Assembly: GCA_029255685.2 (NCBI GenBank)
Contig: CM055314.2
Coordinates: 1,320,399 to 1,384,398 of the forward strand
Direction: 5' to 3'
DNA from: Silene conica
Lineage: Eukaryota > Streptophyta > Magnoliopsida > Caryophyllales > Caryophyllaceae
Length of the DNA stretch: 64,000 nt
The notes beneath the pieces were generated by a model. The model worked only from the letters and a program-made list of their open reading frames with translations. It was not told where the DNA came from and did no database searches. Both the position numbers and the translations under genes were made by a program. This document shows positions 25,601 through 36,691 of this stretch, piece after piece; position 1 is the first letter of the stretch, and each line of letters begins with the position of its first letter.

Positions 25601-28600
25601 TATTGCAAGAAAAATTGTAAAAGTTCGAAAAAATTACATATAAGTTCAATTATATTTGTATTAGTTCTACGAGGCTCTTGTATAATCCTATTTGTGCATT
25701 TGATGCGTTAAGTGGGTTTTGTTTTGTTTCTAGGAACAACTCCCGTTGTATTGAAAACTAGGGGTGTTCGTTTGCGGTTCGGTTAACCAAACCGTATATT
25801 TAATTCAGTTCGCACATGGTTCGGTTTGGCAAAACACCGAACCTAAACCGCACCGTTCCCAACGGTTATAAACGGTTCGATTAAGCACATTAAACGGTTA
25901 TTTGCGGTTCGGTTAATCTATAAACATGTTAAATATACATTTTCTTTAGTTTTCAAAAATTTTATCTTTAATTAAATTTTTAATATTTAATTATATTCAA
26001 CAGTAAAGTTAATTAGTCAAACTTTAATATTAATCATTTTAACCATTTTTGAATTTGGAAACACTTATTAACTAAACAAAAGAATAATTTTTGGCTTACT
26101 TTTTCGTGAACGGTTCGGTTCGCGGTTAACCTCTTTTTTAAAATTGTGAACCTCAACCGAACCATGTCCATGATAAATTTAACAATTCGGTTCACCAAAC
26201 CGCTTTGTGAAAACGGTTCGGTTAATCGAACCTTAAAAATTTTTCGATTTTTCGATTTTTCAGTTCGATTATTCCGGTTCGGTTTATTATGAAGACCCGA
26301 TTCAGTTATTGCGGTTCGGTTTATTATGAGACCATGTTTATCAGTAGATCTTGTAGCTCTACTTAGCCGTAGTTCTTATATTAAAATACTAATTTTTTTT
26401 CTTAACCTACTTTGAAGTCCTACCTCTTCATTTCTATCTTTTATTAAGACCTAGCTTAACCTACCTTTAACTTATACTTTTCTTACCCTAAACAAGGTCT
26501 AGAACGAGGTCTGGAAAGTGTTCCAGAAGATCTAGAATGGACCGTATGGACCTAGTTTCTTCTAAGATGTTCCAACCTTTTAATTTTTTTCTTTTTTTTA
26601 TTCGTCTTTATTCAAGAAGTAGACCTACATACCCAACCCATAAACATAGTCTGAATACCCCTATTCAAAACCCATCTTACACAAAACCCATCTCTCTCTC
26701 TTCTCATTCTCTCCCCTGTGCTGTTTCTGGTCATCCCTGAGGTGAATAAATAGGCGATGTAAGCAGTAAGCGTTGGATTTTGTAAATTGATACCTTGTAA
26801 TTTGGGTGCATAATAATGGAATGGAATTAATTAAAAAAATTGCAGGTATACGTATGTGGATCAGTGCCTCTGAAGACGTATCTTCCTGATGGAGATGTGG
26901 ATTTGACAGCAGTAAGTGAATATGATAATAGCGATGACTTGGCTTCCCAGGTTTGCAGTTTCCTTCAATTTCATGAAGCCAGCAATCCCCTTTTCAAAAT
27001 CAAGGATGTCATATCCGTTCCCGCTAAGGTAATACCTTTGTCTTTGTCTTTGTCTTTGTCTTTCTCTTTCTCTTCACTGTTCTACTCGTCTCTTGCGCCC
27101 TGCTTCATTTCCCTCATTTTTAGCCATGCTATTATTGCTATTTTCTCTGCATTCTATGGTTTTATCAACCAACCATCTTGTCTCCTCTCAGTAATTGTTC
27201 AATTGGGATGACACTTGACATTTAGGTTGCGTTTGGATTGAGGGATTTGGAGGGAAAGGGAGGGGAGGGAATTGAAAGGATGTGAAATCTATTGTTTGGT
27301 TAGGAAAACGTAGGTGAGAGGATTTGGAGGGACGGAAAATGGATCCCTCCAGTTCCCTCCCCCAAGACAATTTATTTTCTCTCAAACATACGCAAGATTT
27401 AGAGGGAAAATCAACTCCTCCATTCTCACTCCCCTCCCCTTCTCTCCCTTTCTTTTCCCTCCTTCTCCCCCCCTCCCTTTCCCTCCGTTTTTCCGGAGGG
27501 AAGAGAAAGGGAGGGGAGGGAAGGGGAGGGCAAATAAATTAGGGAATGTTTGGATACAATTTCCTTCCAAATGTTACCTATTATGGATGGATCCCTCCAA
27601 ATCTCTCCCCCTCCATTTCTCTTCTACCCTTATTTGCTATCCAAACAAGGGACTCTAAATCCCTAACTCTACCTCCCTTTCTTTTCCCTCCAAATCGCTC
27701 AATCCAAACACACCCTTAGGACAAAGGCAATTGGGTGCTGTGCTTTCTATTACAATGCCAAATTAATTGAACGAAAATATGGCCAAGCCTCAAAACATAA
27801 AACCAACATAACACCATTGCTTCCATGTTGCGCCTCATCCCCGGAATCCCATCGCATTAGTGCACCTCACGCCTTCCCCAACTAAGAAAGTGATAAAGGA
27901 CCCATCTTAGCTCCTCAGCAACTTTTTGGTTTCATGCACTAAGAAAACTGCTCAACTAGATGTAATTTTCCAATATAGAGAAGAACCATGTAAGGTAGTG
28001 TGGAGCAAAATAAATGTGAAGGGCATTGCTCACTACATCAAAGCCTTGGGAGGCAATAGCTTAATTAATTAGTAAAGATTGAATAGTCGACAATTTTGTC
28101 GGACCTTTGATTTAAAAAAGTAACAAGTAGATAGATCTTTCAGCAGAAATTTAATGCAATGTATGAACTTGGCTGAGTTGAGCATGGAATTTCCTGTTGT
28201 GAAATTTCTTCATTTCCAAACACTCGAATTTATTTTTTGATGGCTGAGCAACCATTCTTTGAAAGATTAAGTTTGCATGGGAAGTATAGGCTTCATTATC
28301 CGTTGGGTTCAAGTTTCATTTTCATTAATGCTTCATTGGCTCCTACTTTTTCCATTTCTATGGGAACTAAAGACTATGATCTTTGGCTTTAAAAATTATT
28401 ACTTCTTGGTTATGCGTTAATGCTTCTTGCTTCCTAATCTTCTAATTTCAGGCACTTCTCTTCACTTTTTCTTGAGGTCATGTAAGCGTTCAACTTTTTG
28501 TGGGATAAATACCAATATGTTTTTGTTTGACATGGAAAGATAATCGTTGCTGCCCAAATCCTGCCATTTGATGCCTCAAAGAGTTTTGTCATTTATCATC

Positions 28601-31600
28601 TATTCCTTGTTTTAGTCTTCTCTGTTTTAGTTCTGATGGAAATAATAAAATGCCAGCTTCTGTGGCATCATATTTTTTGAATGATGGTAATGTTCTACTT
28701 TGTCAGTACTTACTGAGTCACCGTTGTATCTTCTCTCAATAGAGAAACAGTTCTTTTAGCACATAAAGGAAAGTATATCGATCGTGGATCATGAATATTT
28801 TGCACGATTTAATGAAAGAAACAACATATCACTCTGATTGTCATTAAGAGATAAGAGCACCCCCATTATTTTACAAAAATCGACAAGGAACACGACTCTA
28901 ACCTACAAGGACTCCAGCATTTTCATTTTCTTATGAAAGATTTGATGCATCCAAGTAAAAGTCATGCGTAAATTTTCCTTCTACCATTTGTTCCCTTATA
29001 TATCTCTAGATATTCAACCAGAGATGTATTGATTTCGCGTGAAGATGGCAAAACAGAGAGTCCTAGACCATAAAATTGGTAACTTGTGTTTGAACCCTGC
29101 CTATAATATCACTCATCTCCTCTCCGTGAAAAAAGTATATGTAGTGGTAGTAGTGAGGATTAAACTATACCCTACATAAACTACCGGCTTGCACATGTTT
29201 TCTTTGTAAAGAGGGGAATTTGATGTGAAAGCATATGTTAGTATTGAAAAAGCGCGCTTTGACGTGCTTACTTCGAAGGCTAACTAAGGCACTAGCCAAA
29301 ACTCCTATGTGCCCTTAAGTGTCTTATAGATAAGACACATCTAGTAAGGTGCACCACTATACGGTTTCCATTTTCTTTCCATTTGTTTTATTTTGGCCTT
29401 CACTTAGCCGCACTACCACCCAACTTCTACTTCTTCACATGTGAGCCCTATCTAAAATCCTTAAGATGGTATTGTTTAACAAATTTGGTTTTAAAAATAC
29501 TATTTTTTTTGTGAAAATAGGCACTTCCCAGAAGTTTTTTCCAAAATGGGTGATTTTCACTAATTAATTAACGAAATAGGTAACTTTTGATATTTATTAC
29601 CAAAAATGGGTCCACGTAATCACCAAAACTAGGCTCGTATTCAAATCGCTTACCCGGACAACGACTACACCCCAAATTGTAAATTTAACAACCCAAACTG
29701 ACTTGAAAAAACCCTCTTCCAAAGTCAAGTCGCTCTGGTCGGGAGCAACTTGGCCTCTAACACAATAACTCATCCCCACCGTCTTCCCTTATTCCCTTGC
29801 AAGTCATTTTTGTTGAAAGTATCTCGTATAACAATTCTCCTCTTTCCTTTTCTCATCATCATCTTACTCTTTTTCCTATTCCTCTCCGACTCCGTCTTTC
29901 TTTCTCTGTCGTCTTCATTTGTCTTGCTCCTCACCTAATTCTATGTATTAATTAAATTAAAAAAGGACGTCACTTTACTTTCATTTACATCACCCACATA
30001 TGTAAAATGGGTAAGACGGTGGTGGCAATCACAGTCACGCTGGTAGGAATGGCGGCAGTGGCGTGTGCGGCGGGAGCGGTGATTGTCAATCCTAGGATGA
30101 AGAATGGAGCCAAATGGGATCGGGCGGTGGAAGATTTGAGAATTTGTGATGTGAGAAATATGGAGAGGTTGTGATATGCAAAGAAATTAGAATCATCTTC
30201 TTCCTCATACTCTGTTTTCCCCTGTTTTAGTTTAGAATTTAAGGTGAGTCGCTCACTGCCATAGCGACTAAGGCTCAATTGAGTCACGCCAGAGCGACTT
30301 GATTTCTCGCCCAGGTTCGGAAAATCCAATCCTACGTGGACCTATTTTTGGTAATAAATATCAAAAATTACCTATTTCGCTAATTAATTAGTGAAAATCA
30401 CCCATTTCGGAAAAAAATTCCACTTCCATGCTTACGAGGCACCCCCTCGCCTGGGTTTTGGTAGGTGGCTTTGTCTTTGATGCACATTGTACTTTTAAAA
30501 CTAAGGAGTATAATGAAATATACTATTTAGTGAATTCTTTATTAAGCCCACACAATAAGACCTATATTCTAAATGTGCAATATTGTCATCTACCAATACC
30601 AGTGTTAGAGTTCCAACATCTCAGTGGATTAATACTAGCTCAGTTTAAAAAAGCGTGCCTTGAGTGTGCCTAAGGCGTGCCTTGGATGAGGCAGTAGCCA
30701 AAACGCCTCGGTGCATTTTAGTTGCACCTTCTAGACAAGGCTCACCTAATAAGGCTAAACTAGTACGCACTTTCCATATCTTTTAGACAAGGCTTGCCTT
30801 TTATTTCCCCATTATTCCTAAATTTACTCCTTGACATGTTAGCCAACTTGAAAACTCCTAAAAAGGCAATTGTTGCCCAAAAAAATATTTGGAAATTACA
30901 AATTTGTCATCAAAATTAGGGCGCTTCGCGTCCAAAAGGCTTTGCGCCTTCGCCTTGCGCGTTGCACCTTATCGCCTCTGCCCCTTAGCGCCTCGGTGTG
31001 ACTTGCACATTTTCAAACTAAACACGCCCGAGCCTATAAGAGACGCATATTTTGGTTGAAAAGCTGTTGTCTAACATAGTTCATCATGTAAATTTAAAAG
31101 TGAAAAGGCAACTCATTGAGACATGTGACTGTCCATCATAGTTATGGTACCAAGTATGAGACCGAATCATGACCGGTTTATTAAGATTTTCAAGGTTACT
31201 GCGAGGGCATTTCAAGGCGTTAACATCATCACTATTAGAGATCAGAACTCTATTCCTAGATTCCTTGCCAAAAAAACTCTATTCCTAGATCAAGGCTCAA
31301 ACCAAAATGTAATACTATGATAATTGTACAGAGTTGGATAGTCGTTCTTAAGTGAACCTCAACATTTCTTATTTTGTTGAACATGAATAGTCGAATATAC
31401 TCCAAGCATTTGTGGCAAATTAAATGAAAATAGCACTGATGTGAAGATTTTTTTCCTATGCCATATCTTGGAGCATTCATTTGTGTTATATATATACTGT
31501 CAAACAAAGAAAATAAGACAATGAAACAACACCGAATCGCAATCGCTTTCCTTATAGAACAATTCGTCCCTTATTTAATGCCTGGGATGTTCCGAATTTT

Positions 31601-34600
31601 CTACGGAGATAAGACGGTGTTCCTCGGTTTTTGGCAAGAAAACAGAGATATAATTTTGAAGTATTAATGTGCAATTTGTTTTTCTTATCGAGATCTTGTA
31701 TATGCAGTAATTTTCTTAGGGTTCTTACTGATCTATATCATCCCATATATATAGGAGAATGAGGGAGAAAGGGAGGGGTTTTGAGTCAGATTTCTGAAGA
31801 GTCGCAACTCTTCGAAATCACCCGCCACCCCCGCATAGTCGTTCGTAAGGCAACTATACCGCGAACTTATAATATAATAGACTAGTGTACACCCCGTACT
31901 TCCCGAACTAGCTTTATTATTTATAATTTCGCCCATCTCTGAACCAAACCCAAATTACGAAAAATGAACCGGTAATTACACTTAAATTACCAACAATTTG
32001 AGCAACGGAGATTTGGTAGTTAAGCAAGTTTTGATTGCTCGGTGAATTTTGCTTCGTAATGCGAGTCTAGGAAAATCATCATTATCACTAGCTCCTCATA
32101 AAATCTTTTTTTTAGTTATTTTTAGTTCTTACTTTCTATATAGTCTCATATTTCTGTTGGCTGTAATATCTAGATCGAATGATCCAGTGCCAATAATTTC
32201 TTCTTTCACCGTGTTCGTCACTGTTCGTCTATGTTGCTAATTTTGCTACGTAGAATTTGGTAATTTAATATGAAAAGCCCTGACAAACTGACTTGCAACA
32301 TTTTTGTTTTTTTGGCAATGTATACTTTTCACATTAATTGCAAAAGCGGCGGTAATCTATTTATCTTTCGTATCTTCCAATGTTGCTAACAGTTTACCTT
32401 TTTTTGTGTGTCTTGACGCCATTTGTAATGTTAGTTGTCTGCATGGAAGAGTGGATCTGTGTGGCAATACTTGTTTGTTTGCCTACTCACATGAATCATC
32501 TTAAGTGCTTCATTCGCTACTTATTTCAATGTGCTGTCTGGTGTTGCAACTTTTCAGCGAATTGTTGCTATGCTTTTTAAGTTTCTTTTCAGAGATGTTA
32601 CTGAATAGGACTCTTTATGCTATTAAGACCTAAGTTGCCTTATTTGCTCAGCCCAAGCAAATCGTGAATTGGTTCATGCATTTTTATCACGGTGCTTACT
32701 GAATATTAGTGTAGACACTACTAAACGCGTATATCGTGTCTGGCATGGGGGTATGTGTCTAATATCTGCAACTTTTATGTGGCTACAGGTTAGAGTTGTT
32801 AAGTGCACTGTGGGGAATATTGCAGTTGACATATCATTTAATCTAACCGCAGGGCTTTCTACGCTGTACTTCCTTGAGCAGGTTAGTAATAATGCTATTA
32901 ACTATGTTGGGTATGAGTGTCGGACACATGTACATCTCAAATGTCGGGTTCGGCATGACTACAATTTTGAGACACGGGGATCCTGTCCTAAAATGATGAT
33001 ATGGGTGCGGGGACACGTATTTAAAGCAAAAATACACTTCTTATTCTGAAATATTCCAATTTTGTTGAGTATAATGGAAACAAGTTTGACAATTAAAGAC
33101 ACCAAATCATTAAATATAATACTAAATGCCTTATAAACCTCTCTCCCCCTACTTCCGTGGTGCGAGCCTCGCAAGTTTGGTTCTCCTAGGAGAAGTGTCT
33201 GGTACAGAATGCATACCCATATCCATGTCACGATACAGGTACGACTAGAAAAGTGAAGAGTGGAACTAACATGGGCTATTAATCTATTATCCCAGTTTCT
33301 AGGAATTCTGCATTGTACTTGTTGAACCTGACTGGTGGTAATAACCTCTGATATATGTATGAGTATAATCCTGCACTAAATAAGCTATATTCCCATTGCC
33401 TCATCAAATTTTGAAATATATTTACCCAAAAAAGTAACCTTTCTTTATGCTTCGAGCATTGATAGATTTAAATTGTCCATGCTTATTTAATGTGATCTGT
33501 GATGTATGCCTTTATTTTACATTTCCACGAATTATGAAAGGAGAGGGTCTCAAACAATTATTTTTTGGGAGACTGCTTTGTTTAACCGCTAACAAGCCTT
33601 CCAATAGATTGTAACCTAATTGTGTAATATATGTGTGTCAAAAATATGTGACAGTTTTTAAGAGACAAATTGGTGTTAAGGTAATCTTGATATTGTGGTG
33701 GATAATTGTTCTGTATTCAAATGGTATAACATCAAAATCTGTGTGTTGACTGTTTAGGTTGACCAATTTGTTGGTAAAGATCATCTCTTTAAGCTCAGTA
33801 TTATACTGATCAAAGCATGGTGCTACTATGAGAGTCGGCTTCTTGGAGGCTTCTATGGTCTAATATCAACATATGCTTTGGAAACTATGGTCTTACATGT
33901 TATCAATATTTTTCACTCGTCGCTAAGCTGTCCTTTGGCGGTAAGTAACTTTAAATTAGAAATGTTGGTGTTGGTATTTTTGTGTGCTAAAGAACTCACC
34001 AGCCTTTTAATTAAGCAGGTATTGTACAAATTCTTAGAATACTACAGCACGTTTGATTGGGATAAGTATTGCATCGCCTTCAATGGCCTTGTTTTAATTT
34101 CTGCTCTTCCTGAAATAGATGGTAAATACTATTCCAGCTTTTGGTTCTTTGGAGTCTTGTTTGAGCCTTGATTATGCTGATACTAATATTATTCTGTGTT
34201 TTTCCTTTACAGTTGTTTTGTTGCATGGTTGTAACGAATTACTGCTGACAGAGGAGTTTTTACGGAGCGCTAGAGAAGTTCTTTTGCCTCCAACAGGAGT
34301 TGTTGAAACTAAAAATCTGTTTCCGGTGAAGTTCCTTAACATTTTGGATCCTCTTAGGGATGACAACAATCTAGGCCGCAGTGTCAGCAAAGGTGGTTAA
34401 TATGCAAATATATACATATATATATACTGGAAGACGTTTCTTGTTCTCGTGAAAGCTTTTTTAATGCTCTGATTGCTCTTCTTGATATTTCAACAGGTAA
34501 CTTCTACCGTATCAAAAGTGCTCTCTCTTATGGTTTTCAAAGGTTGAGTGACATTTTGATACTCCCCCCTGAAGAACTCAAAGCCGGACTAGAACGGTTT

Positions 34601-36240
34601 TTCAGTAACACGCTTGAGAGAAATGGAAGAGGCAAGCGAGTGGACTTGTTAATTCCTGTGCCCCCATATGGCTCTGAAAGTTATGTTACAGAAAATGGTA
34701 ACATTGATGTTCTTTCTGGCATACAATATGCTCTGTGGCTTAATGATTATGCTATGTTGTCATACCCTGTATGGCCTGCCATGTCAGTACCCGGTCAAAT
34801 CTGGAATACCGGAAGGGGAGAATTGGGTCGAAGCATTCAGTATGATCAAAATCCATACTGTTATGTGGACGAAAGCCTATCCCGTTCAGTTGATAGTGCA
34901 CAAGTGCTAGTTAACCATACTGTGGAAGAGAAGCGGAAACTACGAAAAAACCCGTTTTCAACTGATAGTACAAGAGCACCCCAGCTAAACAATTTGAATA
35001 TTAATGACAAGGGGAAAGCGAGAGGGATGTTCGAAGAAAAGTGGGAATCAAGAGGTCTACAATTAAGATCAACTCCTTTTGCTTATAATTCAAGAGCGTT
35101 CTGGCAAACTAATGCGGGATCTCAACATGATAAGTGGAGGTCGAGAGGAACTGTCTCCTCAGTGGATCATTACGGGCCTTCGCTAAGAAATTCAGTTTCT
35201 GGATCTAGTGGCACTTGTGTATTTATACCCGTGCGAGGGAATCTAATCTTTGATGAAGATGAAGTGAAACAAGAAACTCGGAAGTCACTGGCAATGGCAA
35301 ATGAAGCGGAAAGTGAAATTTTGGGTTCACGAGCTAGCACTCCCAAAGAGTCCAGTATTTCTTCTGATATAGGAGAACACAGTTGCTCGATTAAATACTC
35401 AATGAATGAATTTCCTCTTCTACAAGGAAGTAAACCTATCCCGATAAGGTCGCCTCCCTTGCCATACTTGAAGGATGATCAGGTTAAAGAGACATCAGTA
35501 TCATCCGATAGCACCGAGTTCGGGAGTTGCAAACCTTCATCCCCAGCATCTTTGTCATTTTCAGAGGCTGGCAAGCAATCAGATACTTCCGATGTTTCAG
35601 TCTTTCTGGATGCACTAAGTGACCTGACTATTACTGTGCCTACATCAGAGGAGGACAAAGTCTCCTTAAAAAGCGAGGAAAATAAGTATGTGACCTTTTC
35701 TTTTTTAATAACTAACTTACGATGAGCAGACCTCGCCAGTAGGTTATTCGGGTGTATTATGCATGTCGGGATCAGGCCTATGTTACTCCGACTCTTCTAA
35801 TTTCCTCGCGTACCTGTGTTTGACACTTGACACTCGGACATAGTTATGACACTTAAAACACCTCATTTTAGACCAAAATATGCCTATTTTTCAGAAAACC
35901 TACCCGAGTCTTGACACTTGGACACGCACCCATGTCGGATACTTCTAGACGAGTCTGAGTAACATAGGATCAGGCTGACTTATTTGCGGTTTGGTTTTTT
36001 CAGGCATGATACTATTTGTGTTTCATGTTTCTCCCTGTGAAGTTTTAGTCTGCTTCACTGATTTGTTCTTTGTTTTGGAAATGTAGAGTGGTTTCTGTGG
36101 ACTCAATACCGCTGACTGATGAAAGTGAGTTTCCACCGCTTGACTTCCCACCTAAACCAGTGATGCCGCTTTGTAAGAAGGAATTCCCTCCTCTTAGAGC
36201 ATGTCTGAGGTCACAGAAGAAGCGGAAGGGAAGAAAATAA
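17481..36240 (+). CDS. Plant PAP/OAS1-type nucleotidyltransferase family protein, 773 aa, eight coding exons
   Basis: Member of the DNA-polymerase-beta-like nucleotidyltransferases with a PAP/OAS1 substrate-binding domain (non-canonical poly(A) polymerase group, plant clade of uncharacterised proteins). Exons: 17481-17717, 26846-27028, 32789-32881, 33758-33940, 34019-34121, 34213-34392, 34497-35685, 36087-36240; all GT-AG, phases agree. Residues 40-79: helical IGERTTKQILSVIQP segment before the catalytic fold. Catalytic motif: G84-S85 and D96-V97-D98 (LPDGDVDLT); third carboxylate D154 (VDISFN). Then the substrate-binding core (DQFVGKDHLFKLSIILIKAW, ISTYALETMVLHVI). The last half is low-complexity and Ser-rich with short FPLL/FPPL motifs near the end and a basic tail. 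Start chosen at the first ATG after the acceptor at 17459. Intron 1 is 9,128 bp and intron 2 is 5,760 bp, both swollen by mobile elements. RNA substrate unknown. Confidence 0.93.
17972..19023. mobile_element. Harbinger-type MITE remnants flanking a Helitron
   Basis: Starts ggggtcgtttggttgccc at 17972 and contains tcctacatcatgtgggaagt. A second portion at 18870-19023 carries atccaaccaaacaacat and ccacatgaaccaaacaac. Between them lie AT-rich sequence and the Helitron 18462-18816. Whether these are halves of one element or two fragments is open. Confidence 0.5.
18462..18816 (-). mobile_element. Helitron C1 (355 bp)
   Basis: Minus strand: 5' TCTATATAACTACAGGAA at 18816 after A, and 3' CTAA at 18462-18465 before T. 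A decayed hairpin (cccgtgcg aactt tgcactgg) lies near the 3' end. Its 5' half (ccacgtcatcaatgcagg, ggtgggtcctgca) matches the Helitron at 38614-39711. Located in intron 1 of the nucleotidyltransferase gene. Confidence 0.72.
19028..19336. mobile_element. Complete Harbinger-type MITE
   Basis: Inverted ends ggggtcgtttggttgcc / aaccaaacgactcc with TTA on both sides (19024-19026 and 19337-19339), the target duplication expected for PIF/Harbinger elements. Interior gcttacataatgtaggaact is shared with 13856-14162. Intron 1 of the nucleotidyltransferase gene. Confidence 0.78.
19600..19679. repeat. (AT)n microsatellite, about 38 units
   Basis: Uninterrupted AT dinucleotide tract of about 76 bp, ending tatttata. 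Any translated Ile-Tyr repeat here is spurious. Likely highly length-variable. Confidence 0.97.
20566..20670. repeat. AACTTTTGTCCTTGAATG minisatellite
   Basis: About five consecutive variants of ataacttttgtccttgaatg with a period of 20-23 bp. Related scattered units (aactttaatcttttgcgatg, aacttctaccc) continue to about 20960. Non-coding, in intron 1. Confidence 0.75.
21029..21061. repeat. 33-bp near-perfect palindrome
   Basis: TAGATCTAGTATTTTT is followed after one T by its reverse complement. It is able to form a cruciform or hairpin. It does not resemble a terminator context and no gene end lies nearby; it may be a small insertion footprint. Confidence 0.8.
21300..23560 (-). pseudogene. 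Degraded Ty1/copia retrotransposon
   Basis: Minus-strand order from the right: a primer-binding-like TGGTATCAACC (23542-23552), a copia gag N-terminal segment (23247-23480), integrase remains (about 22850-23210, including a GKTPYE-type motif and a stop in the QNARVE region), a Ser/Thr/Pro-rich linker (22282-22683), reverse transcriptase (21626-22006) and the region before RNase H (21327-21584). Protease and most of gag are deleted, frames are broken, and the reverse transcriptase active-site box reads YVND where copia elements have YVDD. No matching LTR pair was found. It is inactive and lies antisense within intron 1 of the nucleotidyltransferase gene. Confidence 0.88.
23690..23860. mobile_element. 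GCTTGCGACGGG MITE, inverted copy
   Basis: Runs cacaaattctcatttgtgac...ccgtcacaaatggtgacc...ggtaagacttac, the reverse of the copies at 14565 and 50391. It contains gtccccttt-type and agagagagaaa-type internal motifs on the opposite strand. Confidence 0.8.
23999..24252. mobile_element. Stowaway MITE
   Basis: Inverted ends ctccctccattcaaatccac / gtgaatttgaatggagag between TA dinucleotides, the Tc1/mariner (Stowaway) signature. The interior acgtgaatatattttctctta occurs also at 56745-56961. Confidence 0.88.
24324..25064 (-). mobile_element. Helitron H3 (741 bp)
   Basis: Minus strand: 5' TCCCTATAAAAGGAATAG at 25064 and 3' CTAG at 24324-24327, bordered by A (24323) and T (25065). Hairpin cccgtgcaagaatgcacggg (24334-24353) near the 3' end. 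Same family as 1037-1617 and 13180-14497. Intron 1 of the nucleotidyltransferase gene. Confidence 0.87.
25765..26335. mobile_element. GGTTCGG-rich hAT MITE
   Basis: Begins taggggtgttcgtttgcggt and is composed of dispersed cggttcggtt/aaccgaacc motifs with an AT-rich centre. It is the reverse-complement relative of 15330-15597. The right border is blurred by copies of tgcggttcggtttattatga (about 26270 and 26310). Confidence 0.65.
27222..27718. mobile_element. Harbinger-type MITE rich in GGAGGG/CCCTCC
   Basis: Outer ends gttgcgtttggattgagg / caatccaaacacaccctta. Internal ggaggga and tccctcc blocks could pair. A related element is 49424-49886. It starts about 195 bp into intron 2 of the nucleotidyltransferase gene, just after a ctttgt microsatellite (27035-27070). 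Confidence 0.65.
27719..29244 (+). other. Intron 2 sequence without recognisable elements
   Basis: Part of intron 2 of the nucleotidyltransferase gene. It contains no open frame with splice support and no clear inverted-end element. Confidence 0.4.
29531..30420. mobile_element. Second non-autonomous MULE (890 bp)
   Basis: Inverted ends GAAGTTTTTTCCAAAATGGG (29531) and the complement of GAATTTTTTTCCGAAATGGG (30420), matching for about 100 bp (gtgattttcactaattaatt, ccaaaaatRggtccacgta). Flanks CACTTCCCA (29522-29530) and CACTTCCAT (30421-30429) agree at eight of nine positions, a slightly decayed 9-bp Mutator duplication. No transposase. The ends differ in sequence from those of the MULE at 5954. 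Located in intron 2. Confidence 0.82.
30635..31030. mobile_element. GCGCCTTGCGCC-rich MITE
   Basis: Begins agtttaaaaaagcgtgcctt and ends gtgacttgcacattttcaaact, with arms rich in aaggcgc/gcgcctt. A related, diverged stretch lies at 29245-29345 (gaaaaagcgcgctttgacgtg). Typical of plant hAT-like MITEs with this low-complexity signature; the target duplication was not resolved. Confidence 0.55.
31031..32788 (+). other. Intron 2, remainder
   Basis: Ends at the acceptor ggctacag (32788). T-rich sequence with stop codons in all frames; the longer chance frames (for example 32304-32504) show no domain or splice support. Confidence 0.4.
32900..33245. repeat. Decayed GTGTCGGACAC-type element in intron 3
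   Basis: Motifs gagtgtcggacacatgt, gacacggggatcctg and ggggacacg resemble the interiors of the MITEs at 39719, 44673 and 49598. Ends were not resolved. Confidence 0.45.
35778..35967. mobile_element. hAT MITE in the last intron of the nucleotidyltransferase gene
   Basis: Inverted ends CTATGTTACTCCGACTC / GAGTCTGAGTAACATAG enclose 190 bp and are flanked by a perfect 8-bp duplication GATCAGGC (35770-35777 and 35968-35975), the hAT signature. It begins 92 bp after the donor of intron 7 (35686). The same ends occur at 49598-49772. Confidence 0.9.
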
Positions 36241-36691
36241 CTGGAACGGGGTTTAAAACAAGCGACCCCAAAGTTGTTATCCTCTGTATGGTAATTCGTC
36301 TTCTCATTCTCCAAAAAAACGATTTATCAATGGCTGCTTCGCGGTTGATGGAACTCTCAGATACATGTAAATTTGATGGACCAATGGAAATGAACTCGTT
36401 GAACGATGATGATTGTCGTATCATCGTATAGGTTAAGGCCGAAATTAAAATAACAGACTTATATACTATGTAAACTCTTGTGTCCTTAACATCAAGGCTC
36501 AATCCCGGTCGATTCTCTGGTATGATTTTTACATAGATGACTCAATTTCGAACAAAAAAAAAGACGGTCACCGGTCACTCCCAAATCTCATCGAGTAGGC
36601 GGTACGCTATGAAAATAGTACTATGATACAGTTGTGTACTCGTCTACTCGATGACTCTAGACAAATTCCGACTACTCTTCCGGTGCAATAC
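36241..36691. other. Intergenic space between convergent genes
   Basis: 451 bp separate the stop codons of the + nucleotidyltransferase gene (36240) and the - transporter gene (36692). Both 3' UTRs must lie here and may overlap. No mobile element was recognised. Confidence 0.6.

Noticed and set aside
26537-26740. Open frame just upstream of exon 2 of the nucleotidyltransferase gene as an alternative N-terminus
   Set aside because: It lacks the expected helical pre-catalytic segment and is not in splice register; the exon at 17481-17717 supplies that segment in phase.
27314-27658. Pro/Phe-rich open frames in intron 2
   Set aside because: Products of the GGAGGG/CCCTCC-rich MITE arms.
29985-30329. 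Minus-strand 114-codon open frame inside the MULE
   Set aside because: No recognisable domain and no splice sites; it could be captured gene debris, but the sequence gives no support for a gene.
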